The notes under the pieces are model-generated. The model saw nothing but the letters and a program-made list of their open reading frames with translations. It had not been told where the DNA came from and did not search any database. 64,000 nt of DNA from Sipunculus nudus (taxonomy: Eukaryota; Annelida; Sipuncula; Golfingiida; Sipunculidae), in assembly GCA_026874595.1 (NCBI GenBank), contig CM049317.1, positions 58,642,118 to 58,706,117 on the forward strand. Reading direction: 5' to 3'. Shown piece by piece: positions 35,013 to 45,206 of this stretch. Made by a program: the position numbers and the translations under genes. Numbering within the stretch: the stretch's first letter is position 1; each line of letters opens with the position of its first letter.

Positions 35013-35015
<3 letters not shown>
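34366..35015. other. Noncoding; TTA/ATT-rich tract near 34910-34945
   Basis: A (TTA/TAT)n-like low-complexity tract at about 34913-34945 is the only structure. No gene is seen. Confidence 0.5.

Positions 35016-35079
<64 letters not shown>
35016..35079. repeat. (TA)n microsatellite
   Basis: About 64 bases of alternating TA with one TTT interruption near the right end. Confidence 0.97.
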
Positions 35080-35093
35080 CAGACATGGGTCGA

Positions 35094-35220
35094 ATACAGG
35101 AGAAATGTATTCGCATACGAATACGAATACAGCAGGGGCACACGAATACGAATACAAATACTCCAAAACAGAAATGTGTTCAAATACGAATACAAATACA
35201 AATGTATTCATGAAAATCAG
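35094..35220. repeat. (GAATAC)n hexamer-rich low-complexity block
   Basis: Irregular repetition of GAATAC/AAATAC with spacers. The minus-strand frame over it (FVFVFVFE, EYLYSYS) is an artefact of the hexamer. Confidence 0.85.
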
Positions 35221-35358
35221 TATGAATACAATTTACTGAAACAAAAAGAAAGTATCTAGTAACATTTTTGTTTAATACAATTAACTGCAATCATCATATA
35301 TTCATACTTGCAAATTGTATTGTAGTCCAAAATTCAAAATATTCGTGTAATCAACTAT

Positions 35359-35564
35359 GTATGCATTAATATCCAAACCGCATAATGACGGAGTATTATA
35401 AATTATGGTGTTCTGTTACACAAAATATATTAATGAATGTTTTTTACTGGGTTGGGGCCAGGTATGCATTCATATCCAAACCGCATAATGACGGAGTATT
35501 ATAAATTATGGTGTTTTGTTACACAAAATATATTAATGAATGTTTCTTTCTGGGTTGGGGCCAG
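35359..35564 (+). repeat. Near-perfect tandem duplication, 2 x 103 bp
   Basis: The unit GTATGCATTMATATCCAAAC... to ...GGGTTGGGGCCAG occurs at 35359-35461 and again at 35462-35564 with only a few differences. This is much younger than most repeats here. Confidence 0.95.
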
Positions 35565-36200
35565 ATACTTCGACCTGTACCTGGAACTAAAGTTCCTCTA
35601 CCTGGTATAAGGTACTCCAGGTACAAATGTGATACTGGTACTCGAAATGGACACCAGGCCTGGGCTAATTGCATGTGCAAAGCTGTCACCCCTGTTCGGA
35701 CAGTTAGCCATCTTAGGGAGGGATAATTACAAAGCATTGATCCTTGCCGCCTTGAAGCTAGCTTCCTGGCTAGCAAGCCTCTTAAACAGGAGGTTCATTG
35801 CAGCATTATATTATCATCACAAGTATACAGCAACCAAAAAAGGATAGATACAGAGGGTTGCTTACATGCCCCATGTCTAAAGCTGTCTAGTATGTACACT
35901 GAACAGGATTGGGGCCAGTTACTTGTACCTGTAACTAGGTACACAATTCACAGTTATGTGGATTACAGGTTTACCAAGATACTGGAATTTGATATAAGGT
36001 TTGGTCAAGTAAGGTACTAAGCTGTCATCCTTGTCGGTGCTGTTACCTAGACCAGGCAGGGGTAATTACTAAGCTATCAACCCTTTTAACTTGAGTGGAC
36101 TTGGGCTAATAGCATTCTGGCCTAGCTACCTCCAGCCTCTAAACAGGAAGTTCATTGTGGCATTAACAATTATGAAGGGTACAGAGCAAAGGATATATTG
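35553..36200 (+). repeat. Older tandem duplication, period about 360 bp
   Basis: Segments starting at about 35554 and 35914 share TTGGGGCCAGWTACTT, ACCTGTA, GCTGTCA.CC.TGTTCGG/GTCGG, a GGGATAATTAC/GGGGTAATTAC block, AGCCTCTTAAACAGGAGGTTC/AGCCTCTAAACAGGAAGTTC, and CATTG.(A/G)GCATTA. The shared motif is palindromic in places (TAGCTTCCTGGCTAGC). No coding function is apparent. Confidence 0.7.
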
Positions 36201-36464
36201 ACAGCGTTTCTTGTCTCTTGTAGACACCTGTTGTAAAATATGTATAAAGAACATTGGTGTAGGATAAATGTAGAAGTAAAGAGGGTCTGACAGATGGAGA
36301 TGTACATACACCTGACAGCATAAACACATTGATATTAATTTGGTATGAATAAAGTAAAAAAAATGTGTACATAAATGTGTCAAAATGTGTACATAAGATT
36401 GTTAGTGTGCATGTGTTACGTGGGTCCAAATCAATCACATTTTTCCAAATGGGTGAAGGACAAC

Positions 36465-36484
36465 ATATATATATATATATATAT

Positions 36485-36529
<45 letters not shown>
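36465..36529. repeat. (TA)n microsatellite
   Basis: About 65 bases of alternating TA with one ACAC interruption. Confidence 0.97.
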
Positions 36530-36534
<5 letters not shown>

Positions 36535-36878
36535 GATCGAGTTACCCTCCGGTGTAAAGTGCTCCATGGCCTTCGGACAAGGCCAGAGTGATATAACGAT
36601 GAAGAAAAACTATAAAATTCACTACAGACTGTTTCACAGGATACGACCCGATCCTCAGGTGAATATTGATAGAAAGAAGCTAACGGCATAGGTTGTGCCT
36701 CCGAGGACAATAGGATCAGTATCAGTCATTTACTTGCTCTTCCCGATTCGCACAAAGCATAATCTCGTAAAGTCTCGGCTTTTCAAACCGTGCCGTAAGC
36801 TTCATTCTTACTACATTCCAAAGAGGTCGCATCCCGTGAAAGTCTGTAAAGAAATTTACAGTGTTGTTATTCTTCATC

Positions 36879-36882
<4 letters not shown>
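36530..36882. other. Noncoding stretch between TA tracts
   Basis: No domain is seen. Inverted-like pieces GATCGAGTTACCCTCCGG and GTCTGTTTCACAGGATACGACC do not pair well. Frames are short. Confidence 0.45.
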
Positions 36883-36935
<53 letters not shown>

Positions 36936-37073
36936 TCGAACCTCACAGTTACGACCACGCCTGGGACTGGCCAAAGAAGTCGTAATTTAGGGGTGGTCGT
37001 ATTTGTGAAATTCAAAGTTTATTCGAGACCATGAAAAGCGGTCGCAATTTGGGGTAGTCGCAAGGCGGAGTTC

Positions 37074-37128
<55 letters not shown>
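36883..37128. mobile_element. Pogo/Tigger-like mini-MITE (36933-37078) inside a (TA)n tract
   Basis: (TA)n at 36883-36932 and 37077-37128 brackets about 146 bp beginning CAGTCGAACCTCACAG and ending CGGAGTTCCACTA. The ends are imperfect inverted repeats (CAGTCGAACCTC versus TAGTGGAACTCC). Two sub-terminal ACGACC/CGCAATTTGGGGTAGTCG-type segments also recur inside. TA target preference and CAGT-GAACCTC ends are characteristic of pogo/Tigger-type Tc1/mariner MITEs. The TA-specific element apparently landed in a TA microsatellite. Confidence 0.7.
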
Positions 37129-37131
<3 letters not shown>

Positions 37132-38129
37132 GTCTTCTTTAACCGGTTATGTTCTATTTAAATTTAATAGGAACAATTATAGATTTCCCATGTATATGAT
37201 AAAACACTCCCCATCAGTTGCTTCAGCTGTTTCAAACATAATGTTAAATTTACTTAACGTGGGTTTATGTGGCACAATTGGAAAGATCCATATTTAAAAT
37301 CAATCCAAAAGTATTTAAATTCATAATAAACCCTATAAAGTTCACATTATTTTAAACATTGTACAATGTTCTTTCTGATAGTATATATATTTTTGAACTT
37401 TAATTCATCTTATCATGATTTGTAACATTTAAAACAAAAATTATATTGTAAAAGATATACTTTTTTAAGCACTCAGTAACAGAAAGTCACCTTTAAGTGG
37501 ACTTATATTAAATTATATGAATATATTTTAAATTCTTGGTTGTTTTCCTCCATTGTGTCTTTTTGGTTGAAAAATGAAATTTTATTGAATCAAAATTTGA
37601 AATTTCAGTTAAAAGATAGAGCCATGAAAGGGACAAAACAAATGAAAACACTTTTGAGGCATTGTTTGGTAAAAAGTGGCTTGCTGTTTCTGGGTGCATG
37701 AAATGCGTACTGTTTAAAACATTAAAAAATTAAAATGTTAAAATATCATATGAAAATGCATGAAAATTTAAATAATATGTATGTATACCATCAGAAATAA
37801 AATGTTACAGTTTTGAAATCAGGTATACTTTATTAGTCTAATATGGATTTAAAACAACATTTAGATTTATTGTAGACACAGGGTTTTTGTCAATCGTGCT
37901 GCCATAAAATAACGTTATATAAAAGAAAAACAAATAGCGTTCGCCTTAACTTTTGTTATCTGAATAGACATAGAGTTTAAGTCGCTTCCTACTACAGAAG
38001 TGACGCATTATCTGCAAACACTCTTATAGTTGTATGTACACAATCTATCCAGTCTTTTATATATGCTAGGAAGGTAAGGGTGCTAATATCGATCCCTATA
38101 GCTCTCCTCAGTTAAAGACAAGATTGATG
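37129..38129. other. Noncoding stretch, nothing recognised
   Basis: Very AT-rich, short frames only. Confidence 0.5.
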
Positions 38130-38680
38130 AACATTTTCCGTTTAATTCTACTCTTTGTTTTTAAGGTTTGACAAGTAATCAGAAAACCAGTTGAGTAAAG
38201 CAACATTATCACTCATGATATATAATTTGTACAATAGACTTTTGTGCCATACCTTGTCAAATGTCTTTGATGCATTCAGTAAAACAAACAGAGATCCCTT
38301 ACCCATATTAATTTCTTTTGAAACTATATTATACATTTCACACAGTTAAGTATCATAAATCAGCTTGCATAAAAGATGCTTGAAGAGAGATAAACTTCTG
38401 TTTTTTAAGCATGTAATTGAATTATTTGAATACAAACCTTAAAAGCACTGTAATCAAACAAGCAGAGAGACCGGTCGATAGTAACCAAGTTGTTGTACAC
38501 TCACCTTCTTATATATCGGCATTACGTTTGCATGTTTCCATACTTTGGGGAGTTTAAGCATTTTAGTGACCAGTTGAACATTATGGTTAAGCTCTTGGTT
38601 ATAGAATGTGCACACACTTTTCTAGTAATTAATTTCTTCTGCTAACTTATCAAATTTGCTCATTCTTAGGCTAATCCCCC
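38130..38680 (-). pseudogene. LINE reverse transcriptase remnant (CR1/Jockey group)
   Basis: Reading the minus strand from about 38680: a linker ending in VWKHANVMPIYKK and YYRPVSLL (about 38470-38550) corresponds to the start of the RT domain. After frame breaks comes LLNASKTFDKVWHKSLLYKL (about 38215-38285), with the catalytic Asp in TFDKVWH matching the consensus AFD(K/R)VWH, then LLNWFSDYLSN. The YADD core lies beyond the visible part. Several stops and frameshifts make it inactive. Motif order and the WH-LL-KL spacing fit CR1/Jockey-type rather than L1-type LINEs. Confidence 0.75.
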
Positions 38681-38706
38681 AATAATTTGAGTATTTGGGT
38701 GTTGTC

Positions 38707-38856
38707 CTAAAGAAACACCAAACTCTCTCTCTGCAGATGGAATCTCGCATGGATGCTATCCTCTGAGCATACGTTGTGTGGTATCCCCTCGTCCTTATTG
38801 AACCCAGACAGGTTTATTCCTCTTAGTTTCTCAAAACCGCTCATAGACGCTGCCAT
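38707..38856 (-). CDS. Short ORF behind a promoter-like CpG site (candidate first exon)
   Basis: An ATG at 38856 in the context GCAAGATGGCAGCG opens MAASMSGFEKLRGINLSGFN and runs 49 codons to a stop. AAGATGGC resembles a YY1-type initiator element. About 80 bp upstream CCGGAAGT (38937-38944) is a perfect ETS/NRF2-type site. This combination is typical of TATA-less animal promoters. No convincing splice donor is seen within the ORF (CAAC|GTATGC is weak), and the peptide is unknown to me. It may be a truncated promoter copy, a short exon or chance. Confidence 0.3.
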   Translation of the reverse strand: MAASMSGFEKLRGINLSGFNKDEGIPHNVCSEDSIHARFHLQRESLVFL

Positions 38857-38936
38857 CTTGCGAAACACCAAAAGCCGGATGTCAAAGGTCATATTTGGTA
38901 ATTATGGGTATTCTGCTTGAGAAATCAAAGGGACAA

Positions 38937-38944
38937 CCGGAAGT
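38937..38944 (+). promoter_or_regulatory. ETS-type CCGGAAGT site
   Basis: A perfect CCGGAAGT octamer about 80 bp upstream of the minus-strand AAGATGGC/ATG site at 38856. Significance depends on whether that site is a real transcription start. Confidence 0.3.
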
Positions 38945-39171
38945 AAACTTGATCTTGCTGCTGTGGGTACCAGCGCCATTCCAAGTGTTGTAACACACAG
39001 TCCTACCACAGACATTCAGTATTTAAAAAAAAAAATACTCACACATAGCCCACACAGAAGGGATCAGGAGTCATCTGATTTCAATTTGATTTTTTAAAAA
39101 TTGCGAAAAAATGTTAGTTGAAATTTGATATGTACCAGTGGCTTATCGAGGATTTTGCTATCGGGTGGGAG

Positions 39172-39222
39172 GGGGGGGGGGTATTGGGCACAAGGGTTAG
39201 ACAAACATTTTACCCTATTTTA

Positions 39223-39271
<49 letters not shown>
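39172..39271. repeat. G-run and (TA)n microsatellite
   Basis: A G-run (about 39169-39180) preceded by GAGGATTTTGCTATCGGGTG, which resembles the hAT-like MITE edge in diverged form. It is followed by (TA)n at 39227-39271. Confidence 0.8.
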
Positions 39272-39273
<2 letters not shown>

Positions 39274-40039
39274 GTCTCATGCAATGGGGAAGGCCATATG
39301 TTAAGTCAGTTATATGTCTCACAAGTCAATGAAAAAACGATGTATTTACCATTATTAAATTGTGGTAACAATTTCTAAACCTTCACGCAAAACACATAAC
39401 GTATTGGCATAATTGATAAAAATAATATACATTTAATCAAGTTCAAAATACTTTGAGGTAGACTTATACGGAAATGTACTACTGGTTGTATAAGGTCAGG
39501 GAGAGTTGACAATGGACACAGTGTGGCTTAGTCGGAAATGCAGGGTTGTGCTCTTAGAGGAAATAAGGGTCAGACAAACTTTTAAGCCTCACTTCATCTG
39601 GTATCGCTGTAAAAAGAGTACCGAATGTCTCCTTGAAATATAACAAGGCAGTATGTTTTGTTGGTTATATTTTGTCTCTGACGGTTCTGTCGGCCCAATT
39701 GAGGGCAATGTTTTGCCATATCAACGAATTTTGAACAAAATCGCAAGCGTCGGCAAATAGTACAAGGATATTAAGGATACGATGAATTAGGTAACACTTG
39801 GGGATTCCTTTTGTTCCAAGATGATCTTACAATATCAACAAAGAAGAAAAAATACCAAACATAATAAAAATGGTAGTCACAATAACTTACCCTTCACACA
39901 GAATACCTCGCCTATTGGTGTATCTGACAAACATAACTTGCCCTTGAAGAGGGCCTCGCTCTTCATCTGAACACTGGAGACTAGTAGTGTAAACCACTCC
40001 AACCAGTATAGTGAAAGGTCACTTAATTATGACATAAGG
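39272..40039. other. Noncoding stretch, nothing recognised
   Basis: No repeat partner or domain was detected. Confidence 0.45.
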
Positions 40040-40441
40040 GGTTAAACTGTGAAATGAGTTGCCATCAGATATAAGGGGACCAATCTCGCCCGTCACATTT
40101 CAAAAGCACCTGAAGACTGTATTGTTTATACAAGGATTTGGTGCTGCCCAGACTGTGATATAACTCTGGTGGATATGTGCAATTTATATGATACAGTGAC
40201 TCCTAACAGTGCGATAATTATTATTTTAGTTCGATCCCTGCATTGTAGAGTCTCATAAATTAAATTATCATGTTTTTTATTTTCTCTAAATGTGTGTATA
40301 ACTTTTTAAAATCAAACTTTAGTACTATTTGTTTTTACGTTCTATAACTTACTGTGTTTTATTACTGTCAAGCGCATAGAAACTTTTTAATGGTAACAAT
40401 GCGCATCTAAATGAATAAAATAATAATAATAATAATAATAA
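40040..40441 (+). mobile_element. 3' end of a LINE, with (TAA)n tail
   Basis: The frame from about 40050 reads NELPSDIRGPISPVTFQKHL followed by KTVLF, the C-terminal signature W-N-x-L-P...F-K...LKT.LF of CR1/Jockey-type ORF2 (Trp codon mutated to a stop). A 3' UTR follows with GCGCATAGAAAC, and the element ends in a (TAA)n microsatellite at 40420-40441, as is usual for LINEs with simple-repeat tails. This is a 5'-truncated insertion. Confidence 0.7.
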
Positions 40442-43400
40442 GAGCTTAATGACCAGTCTCCCATCCACCGGGTTTCCGGTCGATTTTTTTTTTTTTGCCG
40501 GCCGAAAAAAAATCGGTCGGACCAGTAATAGTGGGCCAGCCAAAGTTGATTTTCTCACGTTAGAGGGCATTGCTTGTTGATAGCAGGTATCCATGCTAGA
40601 TCAAGCAGACAAAGAGTAAAGAAAAAAGGTGTGGGTGGATTCCACCTTGATTTAAAAGGGTGTTCTTGTTAACGCAGTAATGTTTTCACCATTCTAAATC
40701 ACGAAAAATAGACGTGGAGTCAAGGGGTACTTTTTGCATGTTTGTTCCCCAAAGTGTCTTTAACACATTTTGAATTTTTATAAAATGCAGGATAAAAGCT
40801 CCAGGAATAACGGATATTCGTTTTGATAATACTGTTTTTGGAGAGAGTTGTGGTTATCAGAACACCCTAGATGGACGTTTACCATTGAAAGGTAATATGC
40901 GAACTGAAACATTTGAAATGGCGGTTAAGACAGCTGCGACAGTGACGAAAAAGGCGATTGCTATCATTATATAGTAGTCATCATATATAAATGCTTTAAT
41001 GGACCATCGTGTGTTTTAAGTTCAAACAGGATCATTCGGCGGCATTCATCGCCAAGACATGAAACATGCATGGGGGTTTATAGTATATGACACTACCGAC
41101 GATGTTAGAGTCAGCGACTCTAACGCTTTGCCTTCCGGTCCTGTTCATTTTGTAGCGTTATTCGACTCCCCGGGGAACATCAACCCAAGCAGTCAAAACA
41201 GGCGTTAGAAGATATTATTTGTTAAGCATTTTATCGTTCCGCCCATGAACAGTACCCATTTATTCCTGGGTCGAGAGAGCGCACCCTTGTTGTTAACACC
41301 TTGGTTAGCGCAGACGGCGGTCTGAAAGGGACGCGAACCCACAAAATTGCGGTCACAAGTCCAGCACACTAAACATTACGCCACCACACTCCACATGAGC
41401 TCTTCAGGCACCCACAGAGATACGAACCATAATACCAACTAATGCTATACTTAATGAACTATGTCTATAAGACGGAGACACAATATATGCCGCCATGCCA
41501 GCATCCGGAACTCAACGAAACAAACTTTTCAAGGTTCCCTTAATTGTAATTTGATCAAGTTCGGACGCCAAATAATTTGAAAAATAATGGTTGACTTGTT
41601 AATTCCGAGATGGAAGCCAGTATGACCACTATATGAGGTAAAGTAGGCTCTTTCGTTAAATTTTGATGGTTACATGTACATGGCCTGCCAGGTTGCTGTC
41701 AGATCTACGCATTAGTCCAGATAATTAGATAAATCAACAGAAGCGACCAATTTATGAAACTTACTGTAAAGCGTGTCATACGACTAACAATTGATATGAA
41801 GAATGATTATAGTATGTCCAGACGAAAATTTCTAAAATGATACTAAGACAGCGAGTGGTAGGTCTACAGTATATTCTTGACATTGTAAGAATTATAAAGG
41901 CTACGGTGAATTTCATTCAGTAGGAATAAAACTTGTGCACAGTGCACGAAAACATTATGGTTTGGATGTTATGGCTCCTCACAAAAGTAAGTAACACTGC
42001 ATTGTTCCCCGACCGCCAGGATTGTACAGATCTGGACTTGTGGTAGAAGTTTCGGTGCACCAGGCAGTCATTTGGGGTCTTCCACATCATGTCTCCATGG
42101 CTCTACTTCAAGCGGTTCATGGAGTCTTCTACACCATGTCTCCAGGCCCGACAAATTACAATACTGACATAAGTACGTATGCAGCTGATATAAGCAACAA
42201 TAAATGTTCATTCCGCAAAAAGTGTTTATGAGTTGGTCTTCAATAACACGACTTTGCGCCCCCCCCCAAAAAAAAAATTGTCTTGTTATGAAGCTTATAG
42301 CTTCCTGCTTGGAGTCTTTCTGCCACCTGAATTTTCTGTTCAGAATTCATTCAGAATTCGCTATTGGCCAAAATTTACAGTAGCCTCTTTCAAAATATCG
42401 GCATCAATACCTGGAGACCTAATGACGCTTAATAAACCCCACTACATTACATGTTTCACTTGTCCCCTGAAATAGAAACGCATTGGGTTCAGATTGGGTT
42501 CAAACTTGACCGCTACTAATTATAAACACCCCCGCAAGAACAATACACTTAAATCCCCGTTCACAGTGTGCAAATTGTTTTAAAAATCCCAAGGGTGTGA
42601 ACACAGAAGAACATGCCACAGAATTTTTTATTAATTGATTCAATTTGACATTGTGAAATTAATAATAAAAATAGAATATCATGATTATTCTGTGACACAA
42701 TTTTCATTGTTGTTTAAATTAAATGAAAGACTGCAGATTAATCAAGCTTGAATTTAATTTGAACTTAACTCTGTTGGTAGCACCTCTTGGCCTAACACTG
42801 AATACATAACCCACCTTTGATAATGAAACAATTGTTAAATGATATTCACAAGAAATCCACGGACACAGAACGGGATATTGAGTCACCCCTTTTCAATTAA
42901 ACTTGTGAATATTGTTTTTGTCCTGAGCTTTGAGGTTCCTAATGAAAACTGATATATCGACCACCCATCAGTTATAACACATTATCACTCATCTGTGGGA
43001 GGTCTTACAAGCAAGTACCATGATGTCAAAGCCTCTGGCGCCATGCAGAGTGGTACATCGGAACAAACAATTACACATTGTTAATCTCCGACCGTCAATA
43101 TCAATATATCCTTAGATCATACTATATGAATAAATAAACTTAACATTAAAATACAGTTTACTGCTATTTTAGGGAATTCTAAGCTCTTTTTTTTTTTAGG
43201 AAAAGCCGTGGCTTAGCCGGCATTCATTGTTTCGAGTTATGAGAAACAGCCCAGTTGTAACCCTTAATGCAATTATTAATACAATAGGGAACGTTACTGC
43301 AATAGGGGTCGAAACAATGCATGGAGCTATATTTTTTCATGGGCTGAAGAATGAAATGAAACGGGTATCGTTCGGGGCAAATATCAAATTTATTAATTAT

Positions 43401-43679
43401 GCTGCTATTTATATTAGGAAATAGTTGGGTAAAAGAAAAATAGTTTGCCCTTGAAGAGCGCACGGGCTTTAGAAAGCATTTTCAGAAGATTTTAAGCTGT
43501 CGCGGAGAAGAAACCTGCTTATTTAATGCTTGTTCATTATACAGATTATTAATTTCATTTAACTAGCACTGTTAAAACTCTGTGGTGTTATACATACCAC
43601 AAGTATATACAGGAATTATACGATTCACATAGAATTCTGAAAAGATAAAGGAGTCTCTGGCAGTTGTGTAAATTTATAT
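40442..43679. other. Unassigned stretch; no gene supported
   Basis: The sequence contains a T-run/A-run inverted pair (40484-40510), moderately GC-rich DNA around 41090-41400 and a short duplicated motif GTCTTCCACATCATGTCTCC / GTCTTCTACACCATGTCTCC (42077-42145). ORFs of 65-82 codons show no family features. I see no splice-flanked exon. Confidence 0.4.
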
Positions 43680-43810
43680 TCAAGGTTCGGGGATGACTCT
43701 TAGGCGTGTCAAAGGGGGGAGGGTAATTATTAACCTCTTATTGGCTGTGTGACACATTTCAAATGTATTACAATTAAATAGAAGATTAAAAAAAATAAGG
43801 TATTATGTTT
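43680..43810 (+). repeat. Direct repeat, copy 1 (partner at 44590-44745)
   Basis: It shares TTATTGGCTGTGTGACACAT (variant TTATTGACTGTGTAACACAT), TTCAAAT.T and TTAAAAAAAATAAGG..GTATG with the partner about 915 bp downstream, both in plus orientation. Confidence 0.7.
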
Positions 43811-43910
43811 CCAGTATAGTTTGTTTCTAAACTAGGCTTAGATATATAATATTTCATGGTAAATTCAGAAATGAAACCAAAGTCTGTATTTCTAATTATT
43901 AATATATTTC

Positions 43911-43913
<3 letters not shown>

Positions 43914-43958
<45 letters not shown>

Positions 43959-43969
43959 ATATATATATG
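43914..43969. repeat. (TA)n microsatellite
   Basis: About 56 bases of alternating TA with a GTGTG interruption. Confidence 0.97.
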
Positions 43970-44078
43970 ATTCTCTGAATAGCAGGGGGAGGTGATTACA
44001 TTGAGCAACAGTCTGCAACGGAAATCTCACCTAACCACGCCCATATCCAAACTGTCATACGCAGACTCATGGAATCCA

Positions 44079-44085
44079 TATAAAA
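44079..44085 (+). promoter_or_regulatory. TATA-box candidate (TATAAAA)
   Basis: CCATATAAAAGGTGTCGC is a textbook TATAAAAG context in a locally GC-richer segment. A start near 44110 would be expected. It lies upstream of a strong splice donor at 44418. Confidence 0.35.
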
Positions 44086-44109
44086 GGTGTCGCTGTTGTG
44101 TATTTCGCG

Positions 44110-44417
44110 AGAAGCCAACGGGCAGCGGAGGAGCGTGCAGTGCCGGCACATTAATGAAGACCTGTAAAGGTTCTTCACAGCATCAATACAAGCTTATAAT
44201 GTACTGTCAGCAGGGCACTTGTGTCACTGATTTGATTTGATTTGACTGGAAAGCTGAACGAGTGTTGCTTGTGCCTGACTTCTGTTCGTCACCGATTAAC
44301 GTTGATTCCTGTTTGCTAAAATCTGTTCTACTCTTCAAATCACGCTTCAAGAAGTGACACAATCACAGGCCGATTTTTTTAAAGACCACTGAAGATTAAC
44401 CTAATAAAGACACACCG
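44110..44417 (+). other. Candidate 5' exon ending at a GTAAGT donor
   Basis: Starting about 30 bp past the TATA box, the segment ends at CACACCG|GTAAGT, a consensus splice donor. An ATG at about 44154 opens MKTCKGSSQHQYKLIMYCQQ and stops after 28 codons, so the exon would be mainly untranslated or carry a small upstream ORF. The segment is bracketed by the direct repeats 43680-43810 and 44590-44745. A retroelement or a solo duplication remains possible, and no downstream exon was identified. Confidence 0.25.
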
Positions 44418-44589
44418 GTAAGTATATATTTAACTTTTTAATTTATGTCTTTCAACGCACGTTTTTTTTTGTTTCTGGATTATTTAAAAAAAGTTTACCT
44501 TTTTATTTATTTTATCGGGTGATCTTTTCCAAATATTATAATATCAGGAAAGGCATTGATATGGTGTTAACATGTTGTCAGTGGCGTCA

Positions 44590-44745
44590 GTTTATCTTCA
44601 AGGGTTGGGAAAGACCCGCAGTAGAGGAGGGAAATCAAAGCTAGGATAACCTTTTTTAACATATATATATACCTTTTATTGACTGTGTAACACATTTCAA
44701 ATATTTAACACTTCATATAAGGTTTAAAAAATAAGGGCAGTATGC
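44590..44745 (+). repeat. Direct repeat, copy 2 (partner at 43680-43810)
   Basis: See the partner. The copies flank the TATA/donor candidate on both sides. Confidence 0.7.
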
Positions 44746-45014
44746 TGATTGTCGGACTAAAGTTGCATTAAGAGGTAGTTATGCGGCGTACTAGCATTGA
44801 TCCGAATGCTGATGGCTTGACTAAAATAAGTTCGGGTTTAAAATTTATAAATTTAGACCTGCACAGGGGTAAGTTTTAGGGTGGACTTTTCTCAGAGCAA
44901 ACAAGAAGTCAATCAATATGTCAATGTCAAAAATGTCAACAATAGATTAAAACAAGGAAATGCATCTCTTTCACAATGAGCTAAATGATAATTGATATTA
45001 ATGAGTTGTACGGG

Positions 45015-45206
45015 GGGGGGGAGGGGGGTTCCAGGATTTAGGAAATGGGGGGGGGGTCCAACTAAGGAGTACTAATGAAAAACCGTTAAAAGAGCACCAG
45101 GTCCGGAGTAGGGGGATCCAGGCCGTAAGGTTTTGTCTGAAACCTTTATAAAAGCTTGTAGGGGATGAAAAAGGGGGTCCTGCACCCCTCCCCTGGATCC
45201 GCTTCT
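45015..45206. mobile_element. hAT-like MITE, about 190 bp
   Basis: The left end has GTTCCAGGATTTAGGAAATG then a G-run and GTCC. The right end has GGGGGTCCTGCACCCC then CTGGATCCGCTTCTT. The ends are imperfect inverted repeats. The middle (AGAGCACCAGGTCCGGAG, CCTTTATAAAAGCTTGTAGG) shares phrases with the element at 28222-28480 (CCCCAGGTCCGGAAGG). Confidence 0.65.

Noticed and set aside
35094..35220. Telomere-like array of GAATAC
   Set aside because: Irregular units and no match to known telomere repeats; a low-complexity block is the simpler reading.
36163..36710. Frames of 91-134 codons with IYIYIY stretches
   Set aside because: They run through (TA)n microsatellites, which never contain stops in one frame; no other coding signal is present.
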